From Stemphylium vesicarium (taxonomy: Eukaryota > Ascomycota > Dothideomycetes > Pleosporales > Pleosporaceae), in the NCBI GenBank assembly GCA_004380135.1, contig QXCR01000099.1, positions 1-64,000 on the forward strand: DNA of 64,000 nucleotides, written 5' to 3'. Numbering within the stretch: position 1 is the stretch's first letter; the number at the start of each line of letters is the position of its first letter. Of the stretch, positions 1-9,208 are shown piece by piece. The notes beneath the pieces are model-generated. The model had not been told where the DNA came from and did no database searches. It worked only from the letters and a program-made list of their open reading frames with translations. Both the position numbers and the translations under genes were made by a program.

Positions 1-81
1 ATAGACCCGAAAACTTTACTCTCCCAGCCCACACGCCGCGCAACTTTTGCCTCGGGACGATTACCACCACTAGTAATACTA

Positions 82-2304
82 CTAGCCAGCCGCAGCCCTA
101 CTACGTGACCGCCGACCACTGCTGCTACTACGATTACTACGTGGACTGCGAGTACCCACTCGGACCGGCGTCCCACCCCAATTCCCATTCAAATACGTCG
201 CGTTATCCTCGTCGAAGCCATTTGCGTACTTGCCTGTAGTGAAACTTGTACTACGCGCGCCTCCGCTCTGCTCCGCGTCCTCCCAGCCACGATTGGAATC
301 TCTGACGCTGGTTTTTCTCTTTGGTGAGCTGGAGTCGCGGCCATGGTGCTTGTGCTGGGTGCCTGTCCAGCCTACTTGATCATCCTCCCACGCCCAAGGC
401 TGTATGACACTGTGTCTACTACTAACGCTACGGCTTGCTCGACTCTCGTGACGGGCCCGTGTGGATGGATCGTGGGATACCTCGCTGTTGCTACGTAGCG
501 ATCCGCCCTCGCTGCCTGTCCCCGCTATACTAATGTCACTAAGTGTCTTGTCCATTTCATACCCATCCCACGTTGTCGCGCTTGAGGCCCTGGTAGTGCT
601 CTTGGCATACTGCTTTGAGGTAAAAGGCTCGATGCCAGTCCAGGCAGGGTTGTCTGCGGCTTTGGGTCTGCTGCTCCAACTTTGCTCGCTTGTGGGCTGG
701 GTGAGAGCGTATGCCCAGGTTTGAGGGTGAGGAAAGGTCGGTGGGGAGGTCCAGCTTTTGCGGTCGTTGTTCATGCTTCCTCGGAAGCTGTGGCTGTCGT
801 CTTTATTGCTGGTTTGTGGCTTCTCAAGACTGCCTCCCCAGCTCATTACAGTAGAACCATTGTTTGAGGCCGATGAAGTGTTTGGTGCATCCTCAACGGT
901 GGGTGCTTTGTACGTCGAATGGCTCTTTGCTGACGCATTCCCTACGTCCTTCAGCCTAGGCGATTCTCTGCTCTCGTCATGGCGGCGTGATCCACCGCTC
1001 CTGGTCGTTCTCGCTGGACTGCCTGCTTTCCACGCATCCCCAAACTGCCCACCGTCCCAAGATGCGTCTGACATTGTCTTTGCTGGGTTCTTCAATGGCG
1101 AAGACTCCGGTGAAGCCCATCTTCCAGGCGTCGAGCGCACAGGTGAGGCGGATTTCGACTTCACAGACGACTCCGGAAAGGTGTACTCGTAGCTATGAGA
1201 GACTGGCTGAACATGTCTGTAACCGTCTCTGATCTTCTTTGCCACTGACTCCGGGGCAACATACTCACATTTGTCGCTCACAGAAGCCGCTGGAGATGCA
1301 GTTGATGTCGCCGTGCGTGAAGGCCATCCACTCGCTCCACCCGTCATCATGAAGCCCGTCGGCGATCCGATATCCTCCACACCCGAAGACAGGTATCCAT
1401 TTTCATATTCCGATTCCTGGATAGGTGTCAACGCCTTTGGTAGTGAATGATGAGGATGTTGTGAGCTTTGTTGACCACACTTCTTGTCTCTGCTCTTTGA
1501 CTTCCTCCTTTCTTTTTGTTGCATTGACGCACTGTGTCGTTCCGGTGGCGGTGGCGCTGCGGCTGTAGATGGCGGAGACGGTGGAGCAAGTGTAGATGCC
1601 GCCTTAACCCAGGGACGCTCCCGCTGCCGTTCTTGCTCATCGTCAATTCTCTGCGGTCCAGAGTCAAACTCTCCGTCCTTGTCCACGACAATGACCCGTC
1701 CATCGTCCGACTTGATAACAAACGTGCCCCACTGCAGTGGCATAGGAACAGTCACCGTATTCTTTTCCACACCTTTCTCTCTCCCATCCTTTGCAACAGC
1801 TCCCTTGATCTGCAAGTCCCTCAAGCCCCGCATCTTCTCCAGGTTGCGTTGCATATCCCCACTAATCGCTTTCTGCACATCCTCATTCCACGCCTTCTCA
1901 CCTCCCTTGGGCTCCTTCCGCTTCTTCTGCCTGTAGAACCGTGTGTCGATTGGTCCGAACCCCGGGGTTGCGCCGGATCGAAAGTGCATGTCTGCGCCAT
2001 CGTCGACGAAACTGCCCGTGTACCTAGAGGTCTCCGAAACGCTACTAGAAACCCACTTGGCTACCTGGCGCTCGTCGAGACCGCGGGGCACGCGCTTGAT
2101 GAAGGAGCCGCCGTCGTCGACGAAGGACGGGAGCGTTATGGAGCTCATTTCTGGGTGATTGGCCGCTGTGGGCTCGTGAGTGAAAGGGCGAGTCGGCTCG
2201 CAGATGTAGGTATTGTAGTTTTGGGAACAATTCCGCTTTGGTGGTTTACGTGCAGCGGGGCGAACGAAGAAGAGTCGCGGCTTTTGAGCGGGCTTTGACG
2301 GCAT
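82..2304 (-). CDS. Trp-Gly-rich disordered protein of unknown function
   Basis: I do not recognise a named family. The frame is open from 2460, but the first 52 residues look like 5' leader. The ATG at 2304 (MPSKPAQKPRLFF) gives 740 residues, and a second ATG at 2148 (MSSITLPSFVDDGG) begins what looks like the conserved part. The N-terminal third holds two similar SFVDDG stretches and a compact segment (PLQWGTFVIKSDDGRVIVV) that may be folded. The rest is Ser/Pro/Arg-rich and low complexity, with tryptophan repeatedly next to Gly, Asp or Glu (SWDGG, SWGGS, TWDGY, RGWED, NWGGT). It ends in an Arg/Ser-rich tail. No membrane segment is visible. The stop lies 82 bases from the window edge, so a further 3' exon beyond an intron cannot be excluded. 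The gene sits tail-to-head behind dephospho-CoA kinase on the same strand. Confidence 0.6.
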   Translation of the reverse strand: MPSKPAQKPRLFFVRPAARKPPKRNCSQNYNTYICEPTRPFTHEPTAANHPEMSSITLPSFVDDGGSFIKRVPRGLDERQVAKWVSSSVSETSRYTGSFVDDGADMHFRSGATPGFGPIDTRFYRQKKRKEPKGGEKAWNEDVQKAISGDMQRNLEKMRGLRDLQIKGAVAKDGREKGVEKNTVTVPMPLQWGTFVIKSDDGRVIVVDKDGEFDSGPQRIDDEQERQRERPWVKAASTLAPPSPPSTAAAPPPPERHSASMQQKERRKSKSRDKKCGQQSSQHPHHSLPKALTPIQESEYENGYLSSGVEDIGSPTGFMMTGGASGWPSRTATSTASPAASVSDKCEYVAPESVAKKIRDGYRHVQPVSHSYEYTFPESSVKSKSASPVRSTPGRWASPESSPLKNPAKTMSDASWDGGQFGDAWKAGSPARTTRSGGSRRHDESRESPRLKDVGNASAKSHSTYKAPTVEDAPNTSSASNNGSTVMSWGGSLEKPQTSNKDDSHSFRGSMNNDRKSWTSPPTFPHPQTWAYALTQPTSEQSWSSRPKAADNPAWTGIEPFTSKQYAKSTTRASSATTWDGYEMDKTLSDISIAGTGSEGGSLRSNSEVSHDPSTRARHESRASRSVSSRHSVIQPWAWEDDQVGWTGTQHKHHGRDSSSPKRKTSVRDSNRGWEDAEQSGGARSTSFTTGKYANGFDEDNATYLNGNWGGTPVRVGTRSPRSNRSSSSGRRSRSRAAAG

Positions 2305-2603
2305 TTCTGCGCTAGTGGAGCAGAGGTGAAAGAGGGTCTTTTCTCCGTTGCGGGAACTGACGTACAAGACGATGCGATAGCGATGAGCAGCTTCTCGCGA
2401 CAAGATTTTTAGACAGAAGACATGGAGACAAACATGATTGAAGAGGTTTTCAGAAAACAATTACCGTGTCACATGGACCTGTGCTGCCAATTGCTAGAAT
2501 AACTATACACATCCAACAAACACCAACACGCACCAGTACCAGCACCGACCCTCCCGCTGCCCTCGGAGAAAAACTGACAGAGCAACACATGTCGAACCGC
2601 CAA

Positions 2604-3404
2604 TTATAGCTTCGCCTTCTCCCGCTTCTTCTCTTGCTCCCACTGTAATTGCACCTTGCGCATCTTGTACCAACTCCACAGTCCCGCTATAGCGCCAAAG
2701 GGCGGGAACACCCAGAGAAGAAAACTCCACCATCGTGGACTCCGGCCCTGAACGTCCTGCATGACTCTTTGCACTTCGTTTTCTAGATGGCTTCTATCGC
2801 TATCGTTCCAGACTACCACGCCCCTACCCGGACCTCTCTGCAAACAGCGCTCTGCCTTCTCGCGCACGTCGCCTTGACTCATAACGCGATTCCGCGCATC
2901 CTCTTCGGTAAGATGCGCATCACGGGAGCGCAGACGTTGTATTTGGATTGCGGGGTCTGAAACACCGACGACGAGAATGGTGCCGCAGTAGCGTTCCCAG
3001 CCGCTTTCGAAGAGTAGAGGCACGTCCAGTACCACGGCCCAGTTGCCGCGCAGATAGGCCCATACCATCTGTCTATACATCTCTTTCCGTACTGCGGGAT
3101 GTACGATGCTGTTTAGCATTTTCCTGTCTCGCTCCTTTTCCTCTCCCCCGCCAAAGACTCGCCGTCCGAGCGCTGGCCGATTGAGTGGCCGCCCTTTTGG
3201 TGTCGCGTCGGAGAGGAGTAGGTCGGGTGTGGTGGGTGAGAAGTAGTTGACTATGGCATTGTAACCCGCGGTGCCTGGCTCGACGACTTGTCGCGCAATG
3301 AGGTCGGCGTCTATGATGGGGAGGGAGTATGGCGGTTTGGAGAGGAGGGACGAGACAGTCGATTTGCCCGTCGCGATCGAGCCGGTGAGCCCGAGGAGGA
3401 GCAT
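2604..3404 (-). CDS. CAB5: Dephospho-CoA kinase
   Basis: A 266-residue single-exon gene for the last step of coenzyme A synthesis, ATP-dependent phosphorylation of the 3'-hydroxyl of dephospho-CoA. The N-terminus carries a P-loop (GLTGSIATGKST, residues about 5-16). It is followed by DADLIARQVVEPGTAGY, typical of the CoaE family, and later by a lid-like region (LRSRDAHLTEEDARNRV) and a buried VVLDVPLLFESG strand. The family core ends near residue 215. Beyond it there is a hydrophobic segment (WWSFLLWVFPPFGAIAGLW) and a basic tail, which suggests a membrane anchor as seen in some eukaryotic homologues. It starts back to back with the GH2 gene across a 615 bp spacer. The family call is firm; membrane attachment is inferred. 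Confidence 0.93.
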   Translation of the reverse strand: MLLLGLTGSIATGKSTVSSLLSKPPYSLPIIDADLIARQVVEPGTAGYNAIVNYFSPTTPDLLLSDATPKGRPLNRPALGRRVFGGGEEKERDRKMLNSIVHPAVRKEMYRQMVWAYLRGNWAVVLDVPLLFESGWERYCGTILVVGVSDPAIQIQRLRSRDAHLTEEDARNRVMSQGDVREKAERCLQRGPGRGVVVWNDSDRSHLENEVQRVMQDVQGRSPRWWSFLLWVFPPFGAIAGLWSWYKMRKVQLQWEQEKKREKAKL

Positions 3405-4019
3405 GTTTTCTTTCTTTTCTACGCGAGGCTTGGGGAATTGTAACGGGATTAATCGCTATACCAAACCCAAGGTTGGGGGAGATTAGTTGGTGCTGTTTGC
3501 TTCACATGGTGGAGGATGAGAGACGAGATGACGATTGCGGGGAGCTACGAGCTCGTACCTCGGAGCTTGAGCCTAGACCATCGGACTTGGAGCAACATCC
3601 CTTCTCCTCCCCTTGCTTTTGCAAGACTTAGTCATCAACGCGACATTCTTTCAGCTGCATACTTTCGTAGGCGTTCAGACAAGAAAACTGTCGCCACTAG
3701 AACGACATGCTCGCACTCGAATCTGTCATCGTCTGCTTGACTTCGTACATCTGACATGTCTCCTGACCGAAACCCTCCTTTCCCTGGCTGACTATACAGC
3801 CTAGTCCATGCCGGAGCCCTGGCTTGGCTTACAGCGTCTGCCGATCCTCGCAAATTGGGTTGATTGTTTCTCCGCATACGGAAGCTAATGTGATGAGGTT
3901 ACACTGCATAATGCCTGTCCTTGAGCTAGGATGCGTCGGATCCAGCACTACGATAGTCTGCTTCATCTCTCCTGCTCATAATGTCTTGATTACCCATATC
4001 ACTCCATGAGACAGAAAAG
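3405..4019. promoter_or_regulatory. Divergent intergenic region, CAB5 / GH2 gene
   Basis: These 615 bp separate two genes read away from each other and must hold both promoters. I see no convincing TATA box. The only open frames are short, start at non-ATG codons or have no recognisable composition. Nothing else is evident. Confidence 0.4.
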
Positions 4020-6701
4020 ATGGCGTTGCGACGACTGACCGCGCTTACTTGGGTGGCCCAAGCCACTGTTGCGCTCTCAACTACGATTGATTCATGGAAG
4101 GTCACACCAGCTGCAGAGGACGACCACATTGTTACACGACTCTCTGTTCCAGGAATTGATACGTCGTCATGGTATACCATCGGATCCAAGGGCACGCTGA
4201 TGGCTACGCTGATCGAGAACGATGTTTACAACGAGCACGACCTCTTCTATTCAACCAACCTGAAAAATGTAGACACCGCGCAATTCCGGGCCCCATGGTA
4301 CTATCGTACCGAAAGTGTTATCGGCAATGAAAGCACCTCAAGCCATTACTACATATTGGAGACTCACGGAATCTCATCGGGCGCCGATATCTGGCTCAAC
4401 GGCAAACTGGTCGCTGATAGGAAGGCGCAGGCTGGAGCTTACACTGGGCTGGAGTACGATGTCACCGACAAGCTTCGCTTCGATGGACAGAAGAATGTTC
4501 TGCTATTGAGAGTATATCCGACGGACTACAACCGAGACTTTGCTCTCGGGTTCGTAGACTGGAACCCGTATCCTCCGGATAACGGAACAGGTGTATGGCG
4601 AGAGATTGAACTGAAAAGAACCGGAGAAGCGAGGCTTAGCAGCCCGAGGATTACTACGCATGAGGCGCTCGATGGAAGTATTGACATCTTCGTCGACGTC
4701 AAAAATATGAAGATGGACAACGATATCGCCGGTTCTATTGATTGCGTTGTCTTTGATCCAAACAACATCAAACTCTTAACCGAGACTTCATCGTTCAAGC
4801 TCAGCGGCGGTCAACAATCTACAGTCACAATCAACACAAAGGTCAACGATCCTAAATTCTGGTGGCCTCGCCAATGGGGTGATCAGCCATTATACAGCGT
4901 CCAATGCAACGCGTCTACATCTTCCCACCAGCTTTCCGACAGCACAACATCGACCCACTTTGGCATCCGTACCGTAACCTCTACCCTGGATAAATCTAAT
5001 AACGATACCACTTTCTACATCAACGGCCATCGATTCCAGGTTCTAGGAGCGGGCTACACATCTGACATCTTCCTCCGCTTCGACGAGCAAAAGCTCAAAG
5101 CGCAGTTTCAGTACGTGCTCGACATGGGCATGAACACGGTGCGTCTTGAAGGCAAACAAGAACACCCATTCCTCTACTCCCTCGCCGACTCAATGGGCCT
5201 GATGCTCCTCTCCGGCTGGGAATGCTGCGACAAATGGGAAGGCTGGTCCTACAACGACGATGGCACCGGCGAGAAGTGGACAGACGCCGACTACAGAATC
5301 GCCGGCCTATCCATGAACCACGAGGCAGAGATGATGCAGCCGCACCCAAGTATGCTCGGTTTCCTCGTCGGCAGCGACTTCTGGCCCGACGACAAAGCAA
5401 CGAAAAAGTACCTCTCCGCTCTGCGCTCCAAGAACTGGGCCACGCCCATCCTAGCCTCTGCCTCGCAACGCGGATTCCCCGCCGCCCTGGGAAACGGGGG
5501 CATGAAAATGGAAGGACCGTACGACTGGGTGCCACCAAACTACTGGTACGATGCCGAACTGCGTCTCGGCAGCGCCGCCGGTTTCGGGTCTGAACAGGGT
5601 GCCGGCGTCGGCACACCGGAGCTGAACTCGCTGCGCCTCTTCTTATCCCCAGCAGACATGGCCGATCTCTGGAAGGAGCCAAACAAAGGCCTCTACCACA
5701 TGTCCACAAACATCTCCTCCTTCTACACACGCGAGATCTACAACACCGCGCTCTGGGCGCGCTACGGCGCGCCATCCAGCCTCGGCGATTACCTGCTCAA
5801 AGCACAGATGATGGACTACGAAGCCACGCGCGCCGAGTTTGATGCGTGGATCTGCCGGTGGAGCACCGAGTTGGAGCGTCCAGCTACGGGCGTGATATAC
5901 TGGATGTTGAACAATGCATGGCCGTCGCTTCACTGGAACCTCTTCGACTACTATCTCCACCCCGGCGGCAGTTTCTTCGGCGTCAAAGATGCGTTGGCGG
6001 GGCTGCAGAGCCTGGTCTTGGATTACCAGGACCACGCTGTGTGGCTGGTTGATCGGCGGCTGGATGCAGAGGATACGGCAGCGGCGGCGGCGGCGGCGCT
6101 GGAACGCAGGGTTGATGTCGAGGTAATGGGGCTTGATGGCGTCGTGCGGGGGAGCCAGAGTGTGCAGGCTACCTCTGTGCTTAACTCTGCGGTACGTGTC
6201 GCTGCTGTTGAGAATCTAAAGAACGTCACGGATGTCGTATTGGTGCGTCTATGCCTCTCTGGCGCCGCGAACGAGACGCTGAGTCAGAAGACGTATTGGA
6301 TCGCAAAGCCCGATGTTATGGATTGGGATAATTCGACCTGGTATCATACGCCGGTTACGCAGTTCTCAGACTACACTGCTCTGGAACGCATGGACAGCGC
6401 GGATGTAACTGTCGCGGTTACTGCGAAAGATGGGACGTATGCTGGTGCTGGTGCTGGTGCTGGTGCTGCGACGGTGACGTTGAAGAACAAGAGTAAGGTA
6501 CCCGCGGTTTTCATACGGCTCAACCTTGTGGATGGAGAGGGAAAGGATGTTCTGCCTGTTTTCTGGAGCGAGAATTACATGACGCTTTGGCCGGGGGAGG
6601 AGAGGGCGATTCGAGTCAGGTATCAGGTTGGGGTGAAGGGTATACATGTAGTCGTTGATGGGAGGAATGTGGAGGAGCAGAAAGTGAGTGTAGGGATGTG
6701 A
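4020..6701 (+). CDS. Secreted GH2 exo-beta-D-glucosaminidase (exochitosanase type)
   Basis: An 893-residue single-exon glycoside hydrolase family 2 enzyme, expected to release glucosamine from the non-reducing end of chitosan oligomers. Residues 1 to about 20 form a signal peptide. Next come a jelly-roll sugar-binding domain, an immunoglobulin-like domain and a TIM barrel. The barrel carries RLEGKQEHPF and WECCDKWEGW (W400-W409), a signature I associate with the Amycolatopsis CsxA / Trichoderma Gls93 branch and not with ordinary beta-mannosidases. The likely acid/base Asp lies in GSDFWPD (D453) and the likely nucleophile Glu in GSEQGAG (E525). Their spacing of 72 residues equals that of D469/E541 as I remember them for CsxA. 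A C-terminal beta domain carries a GAGAGAGA stretch from a GCTGGT repeat. The best alternative is a related beta-mannosidase-like GH2. Confidence 0.88.
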   Translation: MALRRLTALTWVAQATVALSTTIDSWKVTPAAEDDHIVTRLSVPGIDTSSWYTIGSKGTLMATLIENDVYNEHDLFYSTNLKNVDTAQFRAPWYYRTESVIGNESTSSHYYILETHGISSGADIWLNGKLVADRKAQAGAYTGLEYDVTDKLRFDGQKNVLLLRVYPTDYNRDFALGFVDWNPYPPDNGTGVWREIELKRTGEARLSSPRITTHEALDGSIDIFVDVKNMKMDNDIAGSIDCVVFDPNNIKLLTETSSFKLSGGQQSTVTINTKVNDPKFWWPRQWGDQPLYSVQCNASTSSHQLSDSTTSTHFGIRTVTSTLDKSNNDTTFYINGHRFQVLGAGYTSDIFLRFDEQKLKAQFQYVLDMGMNTVRLEGKQEHPFLYSLADSMGLMLLSGWECCDKWEGWSYNDDGTGEKWTDADYRIAGLSMNHEAEMMQPHPSMLGFLVGSDFWPDDKATKKYLSALRSKNWATPILASASQRGFPAALGNGGMKMEGPYDWVPPNYWYDAELRLGSAAGFGSEQGAGVGTPELNSLRLFLSPADMADLWKEPNKGLYHMSTNISSFYTREIYNTALWARYGAPSSLGDYLLKAQMMDYEATRAEFDAWICRWSTELERPATGVIYWMLNNAWPSLHWNLFDYYLHPGGSFFGVKDALAGLQSLVLDYQDHAVWLVDRRLDAEDTAAAAAAALERRVDVEVMGLDGVVRGSQSVQATSVLNSAVRVAAVENLKNVTDVVLVRLCLSGAANETLSQKTYWIAKPDVMDWDNSTWYHTPVTQFSDYTALERMDSADVTVAVTAKDGTYAGAGAGAGAATVTLKNKSKVPAVFIRLNLVDGEGKDVLPVFWSENYMTLWPGEERAIRVRYQVGVKGIHVVVDGRNVEEQKVSVGM
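6079..6099 (+). repeat. GCG trinucleotide tract in the GH2 gene
   Basis: A run of GCG units encodes an alanine stretch in a linker after the catalytic barrel (DTAAAAAAALE). It is in frame and likely to vary in length between strains. Confidence 0.7.
6441..6468 (+). repeat. GCTGGT hexanucleotide repeat in the GH2 gene
   Basis: About four and a half copies of GCTGGT encode an alternating Ala-Gly stretch within the C-terminal beta domain. Copy-number change would keep the frame. Confidence 0.75.
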
Positions 6702-7094
6702 TTAGCACGGTATAGGAGCAGTATGCGCTAGCGAGTGATTGTTGCAATCGATTCATTTGCGTCTACAGAGTAGAGCTGAAGATGATGCGTTTATTCAACC
6801 AAGGATATCGTGAAGATGCCGCGCCCAAAAACGCCATTCTCGCTGCTGTTTTTTTCTACTCCATGACAGAGTTGGGTTTGATAGAGTTGGAGCGGGATTG
6901 TGTCGCAAGAGATTGTCTCCCATGATGCGGACGACGATCGTACGCCAGTGACGTCTTTCTGCTCCTCCTTTTCACGTTGCCGTTTCTACTCTCTCTCCCT
7001 CAACATACGGCATTCGGCAATCGCTGGCGACTCAGTCTAAGAAACGCCACTTGTTAGCCGCTTGGAGGAAGGAACATGAGAAGAAAGAGGGAGC
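6702..7094. other. Convergent 3' intergenic region, GH2 / hat2
   Basis: The 393 bp between the two stop codons hold the 3' ends of both transcripts. A pyrimidine-rich stretch lies near 6955-7010. No gene is seen. Confidence 0.4.
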
Positions 7095-8453
7095 TCAGTC
7101 TGAGACCTCTCCATGGTTCACAGTCTTCTTGAGCGGCTCGACGAGTTTGCGCGCGGGCCGGAAGATTTGGAGTTGGTTGTCTTCGGCCGCGCCCATCATG
7201 AGCCAGGGGTCATTCTTGTTCCAGTCAAAGTCGCAGATGCGGTTAGTAAAACCACCGTGCATGAACAATCTGTTGCTGTTAGTTGATGTGAATTGGCCGG
7301 TCGAGTGCGTGTTAACTTACAGCTCGGGCGGGCCGTCTTCTGCCTCTTCGTCCGTTTGCTCGGAGCCAATCTTGCTGAGATCCCACAGGCAGATGCGGCG
7401 ATCGTAGCTGGAGCTTGCAAGGATAGCAGCGTCTTGTGGGTGCCACTGCAGACCGATGACATCTGCGCGATGGCTCTGCAGGCTGTGTAGCTTCTTGTCA
7501 AAGTTCCTCAGATCCCAGATGCCGACTGTCTTGTCTGCGGAACCCGTCGCGAAAGTTCCTTCGAACTCGGGGTGGAAGGAGATGCAGTTTACAGCGTCTT
7601 CGTGAGCTTCTTTCCTGTAGAGTGCCTTCTTGTGTGTTTCCATGCGCGTGTCGATAATTTGCCACGTGAGGTCGTCGGAGGCGGTACCGATGAGGAAGTT
7701 GTGGATGGGGTGGTATTGGACGTCGTTTACGGTCGCGCTGTGGACGTTGTATGTGGCCGTGGGGCTGATGGTCTTGCTGCTCTTGGAGAAACCCGACTTG
7801 ATGTCCCACGTCTTGACGGTTGTGTCCTCGTTACCCGTCACCAGATGACCTTCCTTGAGAGGACTCCAGCTCAAACCAAAGCCTTCTTTGGTGTGTCCGA
7901 CGAGCTCGGCCTCAAACTTGATGGTGTCGTCCTTTGGTTGTAGTGGATGCTTAGTCCGATCGAAGACCAGGACTTTGCCGTCCACACATAGAGAAGCTAT
8001 TATGTCTGGATTTTGGGGCTGGTATCGCGCTTTGTTGACCTCGCCTGGGTGGTTGATCTTCTGCACGATCTTGAAGTCGAAGGGTCGCTTTGCGTTGCCG
8101 TGTCCGCCAATCTCTCCCCGCTCCTCGTTGAGCTCAGACAGGTCGGGTTCGCGAAAGTCGGGGATCTCGCAGTGGGCGATCTGGAGGTAGTTCTGCGCTT
8201 GATTCGACGTGTGGGTGCCGAGGATGACGCGGTGCTGGCTCATGTTGGTGCCTTCGACGGGCTTTTTGTCGGGAAGCCATTGGGTGGTGAGGGTAGGCCA
8301 CTCGAGTGCGCGGCCATAGAGCATGTCATAGAGGAAGACACTATTCTTCTTCCATATCTTGTACTCTTCATTGATGATCTTCTGCTCGACCTGCTCCTGG
8401 TCGTCCATCTCGTGAGAGTCGTGGGCGTCTGTCATGGCCATGTCAGTATCCAT
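7095..8453 (-). CDS. hat2: Histone acetyltransferase type B subunit 2 (RbAp46/48-like WD40)
   Basis: A WD40 beta-propeller histone chaperone of 435 residues, partner of Hat1 in acetylating newly made histone H4 and also expected in chromatin-assembly complexes. Exon 1 is 8453..7321, the intron 7320..7270 (51 nt, donor GTAAGT, acceptor AACAG) and exon 2 7269..7095. The N-terminal helix reads INEEYKIWKKNSVFLYDML, followed by ALEWPTLTTQWLPD, both diagnostic of the RbAp48/Hat2/Msi1 group. Propeller repeats follow, such as HSATVNDVQYHP and HEDAVNCISFHPEFEG. Exon 2 encodes the last blade (FMHGGFTNRICDFDWN). The start chosen is MDTDMAMTDAHD at 8453. The frame stays open upstream to 8756 but that part shows no family likeness. 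The gene is divergent from xrn1. Confidence 0.95.
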
Positions 8454-9208
8454 CTGAGGGCGTTTTCTGGAATTCGACTCGTCGTGGGTGATTCGCGCAG
8501 TCTGGCACAGGCCCAAATAGCCATGCGCCAGGTCTGTCAAGGCGATTGTAAATGTCGCGAAGCCAGTGGTTCGTCGCCATACGCGACCCAAGTTTACTAC
8601 CGCTTCAATGAAACTTGACGTATAGCCCTTCCAGAAGTCGCTCACAGCATCTCTCGCTGGTGAGTGACGACTGTTTGCACCTATGTACAAAGCTCGGGCA
8701 GTGAATTGTCCATCACCTGGCGTCAATGACCAAGTAGTGTCGCATACCGCCGCCAAAGAAACATGTATAACTCACCACTCATTGTCTCGTCCATATTTAA
8801 CGTCGGTAACTGCTAATCAGATTCCTGTGGTGGAGATATGCAAAGTCGTTGCGCTGTTTGCAGGTCACAGGTGTGAAAGCTCCGGCGCACGACGCGGTCC
8901 CAAAGTTCGCGTTCAGGCCAACCCGGGCGTCGATCAGCTAGCCCCACTTGCTTGGCAGTCGCCTCCGGTATATCCATCGCCTCTGCCATCTGTACTCGAA
9001 CTCTTTGAAGACCCCAGCGTCGAGAACCGCCACCTCATACTATCTCCCCTCCCTTCACCCTCAGCGCCTTTGTGCGCTTCTCTCCGCAACCGCCTTCCCC
9101 ATCTTCGCTCGCTTTGCGACACAAATTCCCCCACTCTCCACACACATACAGGTCGCATAGTCACCCCAATTACCTATTCTCAGCTATTCCTAGACAGTAG
9201 CGGCAGCC
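8454..9208. promoter_or_regulatory. Divergent promoter region, hat2 / xrn1
   Basis: A 755 bp spacer between two housekeeping genes. From about 9034 to 9175 the plus strand is strongly C/T-rich, a common feature of core promoters of well expressed filamentous-fungal genes, and it leads to the xrn1 start GCAGCCATGG. The minus-strand open frame across 8454-8756 is probably hat2 leader sequence. Confidence 0.5.

Noticed and set aside
1534..2298. Plus-strand open frame of 254 codons
   Set aside because: It lies antisense to the Trp-Gly-rich gene, has no family likeness and uses the mirrored codon composition of the minus-strand gene.
5095..5775. Minus-strand open frame of 226 codons inside the GH2 gene
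   Set aside because: An Arg/Ser/Cys-rich shadow of a GC-rich catalytic region; the GH2 motifs on the plus strand are decisive.
8454..8756. N-terminal extension of Hat2
   Set aside because: The frame is open, but the sequence has no similarity to the family and would precede the normal N-terminus; treated as leader.
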